Of a stretch of DNA of 5,064 bases, positions 1 through 5,064 are shown piece by piece. Origin of the DNA: Rubrobacter sp. (GTDB lineage: Bacteria > Actinomycetota > Rubrobacteria > Rubrobacterales > Rubrobacteraceae); the NCBI GenBank assembly GCA_013695335.1, contig JACDAR010000001.1:1-5064 (forward strand), read 5' to 3'. The notes beneath the pieces were generated by a model, which had not been told where the DNA came from, did no database searches, and saw only the letters and a list, made by a program, of their open reading frames with translations. Every line of letters begins with the position of its first letter. The first letter of the stretch is position 1. The position numbers and the translations under genes are program-made.

Positions 1-421
1 TCGCCATCAGAACGGCCCCACCCCATTCACCGCCGAGCCCGAATCCCTGGAGGAAACGAAGCAGGACGAGCAGGAGCGGGGCGGCGTAGCCGATCGTGGC
101 GAAGCCGGGGAGAAGCCCGATCAGGAACGTCGCAACCCCCATCAAAAGCAGCGAGGAGATGAGCATGGTCTTGCGTCCGAGCCGATCCCCGAAATGCCCG
201 AAGAAAACCGCCCCGAGAGGCCGGGCGAAGAAGGCAACGGCGAAGGTGGCGAACGAAGCCAGCGTCTCCGTCGCCGCCGCGAACTCAGGGAAAAACACCC
301 CGCCGAATACCAGCGCGGCCGCCGTCCCGTAGATGTAGAAATCGTAGAACTCGATGGCCGTTCCTATGAAGCTGGCGAACGCCACCTTCCCCATCGAGCT
401 AGTCCCTTGCCCGCGATCCAT
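1..421 (-). CDS. MFS transporter, metabolite:H+ symporter (MHS) type, N-terminal part
   Basis: This is the N-terminal 140 codons of a cytoplasmic-membrane secondary transporter; the rest lies beyond the left edge (family members are usually about 430-450 residues). An opening with GTAIEFYDFYIYGTAAALVF at residues 20-39 is typical of the ShiA/YhjE/ProP-like MHS branch. The MFS loop 2-3 signature is clear at G75-HFGDRLGR-K84, and R122-FLQGFGLGGEWGG follows at 122-135, another hallmark of the branch. Hydrophobic stretches near 15-45, 55-75, 86-104 and 113-131 fit the first membrane helices. The ATG at 421 was chosen because GGAGGG lies just upstream (424-429 on this strand); Met10 (position 394) is a weaker alternative. 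Substrates in the branch include shikimate, alpha-ketoglutarate, citrate and proline/betaine, so the substrate cannot be named. It is transcribed away from the toxin-family gene. Confidence 0.9.
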   Translation of the reverse strand, partial: MDRGQGTSSMGKVAFASFIGTAIEFYDFYIYGTAAALVFGGVFFPEFAAATETLASFATFAVAFFARPLGAVFFGHFGDRLGRKTMLISSLLLMGVATFLIGLLPGFATIGYAAPLLLVLLRFLQGFGLGGEWGGAVLMA

Positions 422-465
422 ATCCCTCCCTCGAAGCCTCCGCCTACAGCCTACAGAATCGCCGG

Positions 466-508
466 ATAATGGGCAACGCGACGACTGCCGAGCCATTATG
501 ATAATTGG
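466..508. promoter_or_regulatory. Cluster of ATTAT/ATAAT inverted repeats, possible operator
   Basis: ATAATGG at 466-472 is the exact reverse complement of CCATTAT at 493-499. The second copy overlaps a perfect 11-bp odd palindrome, ATTATGATAAT, at 495-505 centred on G500, followed by TGG. The half-sites lie in the only AT-rich part of the divergent intergenic region, so they may bind a dimeric regulator of the transporter, the toxin gene or both. They could also just be -10-like sequence; the regulatory role is inferred from position and symmetry. Confidence 0.35.
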
Positions 509-648
509 AAAGAGTACAAAGAGGGGCGACGAAGGAGACCATGGTCAGAATACCGTCTTCCGATGGCGCGGCGAGGTTTACGAGGCACGGCAGCACACCA
601 CGAAGCATCCTTCGGCCCAGTTCCGCAAGCACACGTGAAGCCGAACTC

Positions 649-653
649 AGGAG
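649..653 (+). promoter_or_regulatory. Ribosome binding site of the mazF-like gene
   Basis: AGGAG lies 5 nt before the ATG at 659. It decides the start: an in-frame ATG at 563 would add 32 residues with no family similarity, and it has no such site. Confidence 0.75.
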
Positions 654-658
654 AATCA

Positions 659-1030
659 ATGGGCACCCGTCCAGCGAGGATTAACTGCGGTGACATATTC
701 TGGATAGCGCCAGATGACTCGCGAGAGCCCGTCCCAGCCTACTCTCATCCCCACGTGGTGGTTCAGGACGACGTCTTCAACCACTCGCGTATCACGACCG
801 TGGTCGTGTGCGCGCTGACGTCGAACTTACACCGGGCGAAGGAGCCGGGGAATGTCCTGCTCGAGGTAGACGAGGGGAACCTCCCCAGGCAGAGCGTTGT
901 GATAGTTTCGCAGGTCTCTTCGGTCGACAAAGCCCGGTTGGGGGAGTGGATCGGGACGCTATCCGACACGCGTGTGGAGCAGATTCTGGATGGCCTGCGA
1001 TTCCAGCAGGTGTCGTTTTTAAGGCGGTAG
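659..1030 (+). CDS. MazF/PemK-family endoribonuclease toxin-like protein
   Basis: This 123-residue protein matches the PemK/MazF family in length and motif order. GDIFW at 11-15 forms the first strand. HPHVVVQDD at 30-38 takes the place of the usual RPxLVI segment. VCALTSNLHRAKEPGNVLLE at 50-69 corresponds to the PLTSN..RA..PGNV block, with T54 aligned to the catalytic Thr. QSVVIVSQVSSVDKARLG at 78-95 is the SQ-(I/V)-xxxDKxRL block. Family members cut mRNA or other RNA at short sequences and are normally neutralised by an antitoxin encoded just upstream. Two things are odd: no recognisable antitoxin gene precedes it, and H30 occupies the position of the conserved, functionally important Arg of E. 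coli and Bacillus MazF. It may be a solitary, divergent branch with a different target or weak activity. The family call is strong; toxicity is not shown. Confidence 0.88.
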   Translation: MGTRPARINCGDIFWIAPDDSREPVPAYSHPHVVVQDDVFNHSRITTVVVCALTSNLHRAKEPGNVLLEVDEGNLPRQSVVIVSQVSSVDKARLGEWIGTLSDTRVEQILDGLRFQQVSFLRR

Positions 1031-1059
1031 CGAAAGGCTTCTTCTCGACGGCGTGCCCG

Positions 1060-1123
1060 GCCTCTGTGAAGAGCATAGGCTCGCCTTCCCTGTCGAAGTG
1101 AGGCTACTTGTAGGAACAGAGGC
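1060..1123. repeat. Inverted repeat in the convergent intergenic region, possible terminator
   Basis: GCCTCTGT at 1060-1067 and ACAGAGGC at 1116-1123 form a perfect 8-bp inverted repeat separated by 48 nt. Smaller pairing (GAAGAGC against GCT..CTTC, 1068-1088) is possible inside. It lies between the ends of the toxin-family gene and the last DedA gene, where a bidirectional terminator would be expected. There is no T tract on either side and the loop is long, so an intrinsic terminator is not clearly shown. The gap 1031-1153 holds nothing else I can identify. Confidence 0.25.
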
Positions 1124-1153
1124 GAACCGGCAGAGCGGGCTGGGCTGCTACTT

Positions 1154-1819
1154 TCAGACTCGGGATGCGCGCCACCGGAAGAACAGGTAGATGGCGGCTG
1201 CGAGTACGGCAACGGCTACCGCGTAGTCCAGGTAGTGGAGGTAGTTCCCGATAGTCTCCCAGTTCTCACCCAGCAGATAGCCGATGTACGTCAGGGCGAA
1301 GACCCAGGGTATGCAACCGGCGAGCGTGTAGAAGGTGAACTTGGCGAAGTTCATGCGGGCAGTCCCGGCGGGAAAGGAGATGAACGTGCGAACCACGGGC
1401 AGGCAGCGCGAGACGAAGACCGTCAGTTCGCCATACTTTTCGAACCACTTTTCGGCGATCTGGAGGTGATGCCCACGCACCCCGACGTACTTGCCGTATC
1501 GAAACCACAACTCGCGGCCTCCCCAGAGCCCGATGAAGTAGGCGATCCAAGACCCAACCAGGTTCCCCAGGATACCGGCGATGCCAGCGGCGAGTAGGGT
1601 CATCTTGCCCTGCGAGACCAGGAAGCCCGCGAAAGGCGAGATCGCCTCGGATGGGATCAGGATGCCCATGCTTTCGAGCAGCATCAGCACGAAGACCGCA
1701 GGCACGCCGTAGGCGCCGATGGTCTGCGTGACCCAGTGGATCAGTGGTTCGAGTATGGCTTCGAGCACGGGGGAGAAGCTACCATCTAGCGGCGCGGATG
1801 TACAACGTCTAGCCGCCAA
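1154..1819 (-). CDS. DedA-family membrane protein
   Basis: This is an integral membrane protein of the DedA (SNARE-associated, PF09335) family. Some members translocate undecaprenyl phosphate or phospholipid and others support proton-dependent stress resistance. In the numbering from 1819, E49-SMGILIPSE-58 is the re-entrant-loop motif with both family acidic residues. The block FVSRCLPVVRTFISFPAG at 135-152 carries the two arginines (R138, R144) corresponding to those essential in E. coli YqjA, and W173 lies in a later helix. The start is uncertain. TTG at 1819 overlaps the end of the preceding gene by 11 nt with GGAG almost touching it. GTG at 1768 gives a 204-residue protein beginning with the typical LEAILEPLIHWV segment but lacks a ribosome binding site. 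I lean to GTG on protein grounds. It is the last gene of the membrane operon. Confidence 0.9.
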   Translation of the reverse strand: MAARRCTSAPLDGSFSPVLEAILEPLIHWVTQTIGAYGVPAVFVLMLLESMGILIPSEAISPFAGFLVSQGKMTLLAAGIAGILGNLVGSWIAYFIGLWGGRELWFRYGKYVGVRGHHLQIAEKWFEKYGELTVFVSRCLPVVRTFISFPAGTARMNFAKFTFYTLAGCIPWVFALTYIGYLLGENWETIGNYLHYLDYAVAVAVLAAAIYLFFRWRASRV

Positions 1820-3200
1820 TCTCCACGATTTTTTCTTTATGCAGACGCCTGAAGATCTCAGCCGCCGTCAGGCAAACCGAGGCCCATACGCCACCGAGCG
1901 CCCACCCTGCCAGCACGTCGCTAGGGTAGTGCGCGCCCGTATACACGCGCCCCAGTCCGACCAGCAGCGCGATTGCGATGACAGCTAGTCCGATCCTCGT
2001 CCTCGCCCGCCACGAACCTCCCAGGCGCGAGAGTGGACGGAATCCGGACAGATACCAGACAGCCACGCCCGCAGCCACCACGACCGTGGCGTGTGTACTA
2101 GGGAAGCTGTGGCCGACCTCGTGGACGAGTTGCAACGAGGCAGGCGGCCTTGGTCTATCGAACAAGGTCTTGAGAAGCTCGGACAGCCCCAACGCGCCAG
2201 CAGCCGTCGCGAGCAGGGCAACCCCAGAGAACCACATCTCGAAATCCCTTTGCCTGCGTGACGCGATCAAGAGCGCGATACCAGCGAGAACTGCAAGCGC
2301 GGAGAGCGACTCGGGCGAGAAGATGGCCTCGAATACGTTCACGCAGGCGGTGAGGTATGGCTCGCCGTGCGAGTGGAAGAAACGCAGCACCGCGAGATCC
2401 ACCCTCACTAGTGGGTCCCTGGCAAGGACATCCTGCACGACGCCGCCGAAAGCCCAGGAGAAGAGGCCGGTAAAGACGAGCCCGAGGGTGAGGCTGAGGC
2501 CGAAAACCCCGCTCGGGGAGAATCTGCGCTTCAGCCATACTCCCACCGGGCTCTCGAGGAACGAATAGACGTAACGGCCCCCGACCCGCTCGAACGCTCG
2601 TTGGATCTGCTCCGGATGGCGCACCGCCCACCGGTAAATCAGGTAGAAAATCAACGCCATGAGGACCAGCGCGATGAGCAGGATGGAGGCCCGTCCAGTC
2701 CAGCGCCCGACCACGCCGAGGCTGCTTCCCAGGAAGTAGCCAACAAGCACCGCCGCTGTCGCCCAGACCGCTCCCCCGAGGGCGTTGTAGATGAAGAAAG
2801 TCCTCCAGCGCATACGGCTGATCCCAGCCACCAGCGCCCCGAATATCCTGAGCCCAGAGAAAAACCGCGCCAGAAAGACCGCCTTTCCGCCATGACGGGT
2901 GAAGAACGCCTCGGCGCGCTCCAGCCTCTCGTTTGTGATGAAGAGGTAATGTCCCCATCTGAGAACGAAAGACCTTCCCCCCACACGGCCAGCCAGGTAG
3001 CCGATTTGATCCCCAACCACGGCGCCAAGGATGCCGAAGGCTACGGCGTACCTGAGATCCAAACCTCCCCGCTGAACGAGGATTCCGGCGGAGATCAAGA
3101 TGGTTTCCCCAGGCAAAGGAACCCCCATGCTCTCAGCCATCACCCCGAAGAGGATTATCAGGTACCCGTACTGGGACAGGAGATGAATGATGTTGCCCAT
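1809..3200 (-). CDS. DedA-PAP2 fusion membrane protein (putative lipid translocase/phosphatase)
   Basis: The 463-residue protein joins two membrane enzymes. Residues 1-190 are a DedA domain: E23-SMGVPLPGE-32 acidic loop, G-rich VVGDQIGYLAG near 61-71, FLARFFSGLRIFGALVAG at 109-126 with R112 and R118, and GGAVWA at 142-147. A basic cytoplasmic-looking linker spans about 190-231. Residues 232-453 are a PAP2 phosphatase domain. Its motif 1 is K344-TLFDRP-RP352. Motif 2 is PSTH at 367-370 in place of the common PSGH. Motif 3 is GR at 417-418 with H424 and D428 (usual SR-x5-H-x3-D), so the catalytic histidines and aspartate are retained. A fusion of translocase and phosphatase suggests coupled lipid-carrier dephosphorylation and transport, which is an inference. 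The ATG at 3200 lies 12 nt after the upstream PAP2 gene's stop, with no Shine-Dalgarno sequence, so translation is probably coupled. Confidence 0.92.
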   Translation of the reverse strand: MGNIIHLLSQYGYLIILFGVMAESMGVPLPGETILISAGILVQRGGLDLRYAVAFGILGAVVGDQIGYLAGRVGGRSFVLRWGHYLFITNERLERAEAFFTRHGGKAVFLARFFSGLRIFGALVAGISRMRWRTFFIYNALGGAVWATAAVLVGYFLGSSLGVVGRWTGRASILLIALVLMALIFYLIYRWAVRHPEQIQRAFERVGGRYVYSFLESPVGVWLKRRFSPSGVFGLSLTLGLVFTGLFSWAFGGVVQDVLARDPLVRVDLAVLRFFHSHGEPYLTACVNVFEAIFSPESLSALAVLAGIALLIASRRQRDFEMWFSGVALLATAAGALGLSELLKTLFDRPRPPASLQLVHEVGHSFPSTHATVVVAAGVAVWYLSGFRPLSRLGGSWRARTRIGLAVIAIALLVGLGRVYTGAHYPSDVLAGWALGGVWASVCLTAAEIFRRLHKEKIVEIGG

Positions 3201-3212
3201 CAGCGGATGATA

Positions 3213-3950
3213 CTACCGACTACCACGCCGAAACTCGGCGTTTCGCAGCCCCCTGATGGACAGCCACATAACGTACACAGCGCCGACGGAGACTACCCAC
3301 AAAGGGGCGGCGAGGTAGCCAGCCAGGATATCCGTCGGGTAGTGGACCCCGAGATACAGGCGGCTGAACCCGATCAGCAACACGAGCAAAACCCCGGCAG
3401 CCACCACCGCCCATCTCGCCACGCCTTTGAGCCTGTACGCGATGAGAATGGTGAGCATCCCGTAGAACCCGACCGCCACCGTCGCGTGCCCGCTGGGGAA
3501 CGAGTAGAAGGATGCCGTATACCCCGAATCGAAGACCTCCGGGCGCGACCTCTGGAACACGGCCTTGAGTACCGTGGTGAGGACTATGCTGCCAGCGGTG
3601 GAGATCAGAAGTAGCGTCGCTGAGAGCCGCCATCCCTTGAGATAGAAGAAGAGGATCGCGGCGGCAAGGAGCGGCAAGACCACGTCGTAGTATCCGAGCG
3701 CCGTGACTAGGCGCATGGGGCCGCCGAGCCAGGCAGGGAAGTGCGTGTGTATCCAGAGCAAGACGGCACGGTCAAACCGGCGGCTATCGCCTTCTAGGAC
3801 CTCCTCGGTCAACCCCGCGAAGGCCCACACCACGAAGACAGAGAAAGCCAGCGTGACCGCCAGCCATACCGCTGCAGCGACGGTCAGGCGGTCGGAGAGC
3901 TTCTTGACGGTCTGGCTTTCGAGTATCGTTTCGAGGAGCTTTCTGAACAT
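3213..3950 (-). CDS. PAP2-family phosphatase (undecaprenyl-diphosphate/lipid phosphatase-like)
   Basis: This 245-residue polytopic membrane protein carries a complete acid phosphatase signature: K129-AVFQRS-RP137 (motif 1), PSGH at 152-155 (motif 2) and SR196-197 with H203 and D207 (motif 3). H203 would be the nucleophile and H155 the acid. Hydrophobic helices appear near 24-46, 90-104, 111-128, 158-172, 180-195 and 212-232, giving the usual six. PAP2 membrane proteins remove phosphate from undecaprenyl diphosphate, phosphatidylglycerol phosphate, phosphatidate or diacylglycerol pyrophosphate, with the active site on the outer face; the exact substrate cannot be told. It is the first gene of the minus-strand operon, followed 12 nt later by the DedA-PAP2 fusion. 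The ATG at 3950 has no ribosome binding site but sits 6 nt after a TAGAAT box, fitting leaderless translation. An N-terminal stretch of about 22 residues is amphipathic and charged. Confidence 0.92.
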   Translation of the reverse strand: MFRKLLETILESQTVKKLSDRLTVAAAVWLAVTLAFSVFVVWAFAGLTEEVLEGDSRRFDRAVLLWIHTHFPAWLGGPMRLVTALGYYDVVLPLLAAAILFFYLKGWRLSATLLLISTAGSIVLTTVLKAVFQRSRPEVFDSGYTASFYSFPSGHATVAVGFYGMLTILIAYRLKGVARWAVVAAGVLLVLLIGFSRLYLGVHYPTDILAGYLAAPLWVVSVGAVYVMWLSIRGLRNAEFRRGSR

Positions 3951-3956
3951 GCTTCG

Positions 3957-3962
3957 ATTCTA
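3957..3962 (-). promoter_or_regulatory. Candidate -10 box for a leaderless PAP2/DedA operon transcript
   Basis: TAGAAT on the minus strand is followed by exactly 6 nt and then the ATG at 3950. A TANNNT box with this spacing would start transcription on or next to the A of the start codon, the usual arrangement of leaderless genes in actinobacteria and Deinococcus-like lineages. The missing Shine-Dalgarno sequence supports this reading. No -35 hexamer is evident. Confidence 0.45.
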
Positions 3963-3972
3963 TACGAGGGGA

Positions 3973-3985
3973 GCGGGCGGCCCGC
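3973..3985. promoter_or_regulatory. 13-bp GC palindrome between divergent promoters, possible operator
   Basis: GCGGGC-G-GCCCGC is a perfect inverted repeat with a single central base. It lies between the candidate minus-strand -10 box (3957-3962) and the plus-strand -10 box (3990-3995), so a bound protein would cover the -35/spacer area of both promoters. In GC-rich DNA such a palindrome can arise by chance; function is inferred from position only. Confidence 0.3.
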
Positions 3986-3989
3986 CGCG

Positions 3990-3995
3990 TATAAT
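3990..3995 (+). promoter_or_regulatory. Candidate -10 box of the polX promoter
   Basis: A perfect TATAAT in otherwise GC-rich DNA would place the transcription start near 4002 and give a leader of about 32 nt that includes the AAGGAGG site. The hexamer 17 bp upstream does not resemble TTGACA, so the -35 element is weak or replaced by an activator. Confidence 0.5.
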
Positions 3996-4019
3996 TCCAT
4001 TGCGACCATTCCAGCCGAG

Positions 4020-4026
4020 AAGGAGG
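4020..4026 (+). promoter_or_regulatory. Strong Shine-Dalgarno sequence of polX
   Basis: AAGGAGG lies 7 nt before the TTG at 4034, an ideal spacing. It fixes TTG as the start, since the first in-frame ATG is codon 17 and would remove a conserved N-terminal helix. Confidence 0.8.
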
Positions 4027-4033
4027 CCAGCGG

Positions 4034-5064
4034 TTGCGAAACGTTGAGATCGTCCGCGCCCTTGAGACCATAGCAACGCTCATGGAGATAAAAGACGAAA
4101 GCTACTACCGGGTGCTCGGCTATACGCGGGCGGCCGAGGCCGTCGCCGCGTCGGGGCGCGAGGTCAGGGATATGGAGGACATCACGGACCTGCCGCACGT
4201 CGGGAAGACGACGGCGGAAGTCATTCGCGCTCTCGCCGAAGACCAAACTCCACAGATCCTGACCGACCTGACAACCGAGATCCCCTCCGGCCTCGTGGAG
4301 GTAACGCGCCTCCCTAACGTCGGGCCGCGCACTGCGGGACGGTTGTGGCGGGAGCTAGGCGTCACGGGCGTCGAGGAACTTGCCGGGATGGATGAGGCGA
4401 GGATCTCCTCCCTCAAGGGCTTCGGCAAGAAGAGCGCGGAGAAGATGCTGAAGGCCGCACAGAACTACAACGCCACCGAGCGCCGGATGCTCCTCGACAC
4501 GGCGGCGGACCTCGGGGAGCACCTGCTCGAGTTCGTCCGCTCGCACCCGAGCACGGAGCGGGCGGAGATCGCCGGTTCCCTGCGTCGCTGGAAAGAGACG
4601 GTCGGCGACCTCGACATCGTGGCAGCCAGCACGGACCAGAACGCCCTGGCCGACGCCTTCGCCGAGGCTGACTTTGTTGAGGAAGTGGTTGCCCACGGCC
4701 CGACGAAGGTCTCCATCGTGACGGAAGGCGTTGACGTTGACCTCCGCATAGTTCCATCCGATGCTTTCGGCACGCTCCTGCACCACTTCACAGGCGGGCA
4801 GGCCCACAACATCGCCCTGCGCGAGCGGGCAGTCAAGATGGGCATCAACATCTCCGAGTACGGCCTGAAGAGGATCGGGATCGACGAAGACTACGAGCCA
4901 GTCCCCACCGAGGACGAAGTCTACGCGCGCCTCGACCTCCCGTACATCACGCCGGAGCTTCGGGAGGACGCAGGGGAGATACAGGCGGCCGAGAAGGGTA
5001 GGCTGCCTGACCTCATCGAGGTATCGGACATCAGGGGCGACCTGCACGTCCACACCAACTACTC
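4034..5064 (+). CDS. polX: DNA polymerase X family protein (Pol beta-like with PHP domain), 5' part
   Basis: The 343 visible codons cover most of the polymerase core of a bacterial PolX, a DNA polymerase/3'-5' exonuclease of base-excision and gap repair; full-length proteins are about 570 residues. The N-terminal 8-kDa-like domain has YYRVLGYTRAAEAV at 24-37. Helix-hairpin-helix elements are LPHVGKTTA (53-61), LPNVGPRTAGRL (93-104) and LKGFGKKSAEKML (127-139). The nucleotidyltransferase site is GSLRR at 181-185 plus GDLDI at 191-195 (metal ligands D192 and D194), with the third carboxylate in VDVDLR at 233-238 (D236). GGQAHNIALRERA at 254-266 is a conserved palm/thumb segment. The C-terminal PHP nuclease domain begins with GDLHVHTNY at 335-343, giving the HxH metal motif (H338, H340) exactly where the window ends. 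It starts with TTG behind a strong ribosome binding site, divergent from the lipid operon. Its role is cytoplasmic DNA repair. Confidence 0.95.
   Translation, partial: MRNVEIVRALETIATLMEIKDESYYRVLGYTRAAEAVAASGREVRDMEDITDLPHVGKTTAEVIRALAEDQTPQILTDLTTEIPSGLVEVTRLPNVGPRTAGRLWRELGVTGVEELAGMDEARISSLKGFGKKSAEKMLKAAQNYNATERRMLLDTAADLGEHLLEFVRSHPSTERAEIAGSLRRWKETVGDLDIVAASTDQNALADAFAEADFVEEVVAHGPTKVSIVTEGVDVDLRIVPSDAFGTLLHHFTGGQAHNIALRERAVKMGINISEYGLKRIGIDEDYEPVPTEDEVYARLDLPYITPELREDAGEIQAAEKGRLPDLIEVSDIRGDLHVHTNY

Larger units (their letters stand above)
422..658. other. Divergent intergenic region between MFS transporter and mazF-like gene
   Basis: This 237-bp gap should hold the promoters of both flanking genes. 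An AT-rich patch at about 495-520 stands out from the GC-rich surroundings and is the likeliest promoter zone. TATGAT at 497-502 could be a -10 box toward the toxin gene, but no convincing -35 box was found on either strand. Two short plus-strand reading frames occur. One is 498-638 (46 codons, no clear ribosome binding site). The other is 541-684 (47 codons, AAGGAG at 532-537, overlapping the toxin start by 26 nt). Neither product resembles an AbrB, ribbon-helix-helix or other antitoxin I recognise, so neither is called as a gene. Confidence 0.6.

Noticed and set aside
563..658. N-terminal extension of the mazF-like protein from an in-frame ATG at 563
   Set aside because: It has no ribosome binding site and no family similarity, while ATG 659 has AGGAG at 5 nt and begins close to the GDIFW motif as expected.
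1031..1153. An intrinsic terminator between the convergent genes
   Set aside because: No compact GC stem followed by a T run was found on either strand. Only a long-loop 8-bp inverted repeat is present, and it is listed at low confidence.
1978..2568. A 196-codon plus-strand frame inside the DedA-PAP2 gene
   Set aside because: It has Ser/Thr/Pro/Arg-rich shadow composition, no domain, and lies wholly opposite a gene with intact PAP2 motifs.
2155..2958. A 267-codon minus-strand frame overlapping the fusion gene in another frame, considered as evidence for a frameshift
   Set aside because: The main frame runs uninterrupted through both the DedA and PAP2 motifs, so there is no frameshift. The alternative frame has no family motif.
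2601..3614. A 337-codon open frame on the plus strand, antisense to the DedA-PAP2 fusion and PAP2 genes
   Set aside because: It is hydrophilic and rich in His, Gln, Asp, Pro and Arg, the composition expected when hydrophobic GC-rich membrane genes are read antisense. It spans two well-supported genes and has no recognisable domain.
4355..5053. A 232-codon open frame on the minus strand inside polX
   Set aside because: It is a GC-rich antisense shadow of PolX codons. The polX frame shows all family motifs and a strong ribosome binding site.

Overview
The window is a GC-rich bacterial chromosomal segment. GC-ending codons predominate, AGG/CGC/CGG arginine codons are frequent, and TTG/GTG starts and one leaderless-looking start appear. 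This suits a high-GC actinobacterium, perhaps near Rubrobacter or Thermoleophilia. That placement rests on overall impression and codon style, not on a marker gene. No RNA gene, insertion sequence, CRISPR array or phage gene is visible.

Layout. (1) Positions 1-421, minus strand: the first 140 codons of an MFS transporter of the metabolite:H+ symporter (MHS) type, cut by the window edge. (2) 422-658: a 237-bp divergent intergenic region with an AT-rich patch carrying overlapping inverted repeats. (3) 659-1030, plus strand: a MazF/PemK-like toxin-family gene with a good ribosome binding site and no recognisable antitoxin beside it. (4) 1031-1153: a short convergent intergenic region with an 8-bp inverted repeat. 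(5) 1154-3950, minus strand: a compact three-gene membrane operon, read from the right as a PAP2 phosphatase, a DedA-PAP2 fusion and a DedA protein. Junctions are 12 nt and about -11 nt (or +40 nt, depending on the last start). (6) 3951-4033: a compact divergent promoter region. (7) 4034 to the right edge, plus strand: a bacterial/archaeal-type family X DNA polymerase (PolX), cut just as its C-terminal PHP domain begins.

The operon is the most interesting part. In transcription order its domains alternate PAP2 - DedA - PAP2 - DedA, the middle two fused in one polypeptide. DedA proteins include undecaprenyl-phosphate translocases, and PAP2 proteins include undecaprenyl-diphosphate phosphatases. 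A reasonable inference is a doubled lipid-carrier recycling or phospholipid-remodelling module: dephosphorylation on the outer face and return of the monophosphate across the membrane. The two PAP2 domains share similarity outside the catalytic motifs, which suggests an old duplication. The PolX gene is divergent from this operon across only 83 bp; the two may share control through a 13-bp palindrome between their candidate -10 boxes.
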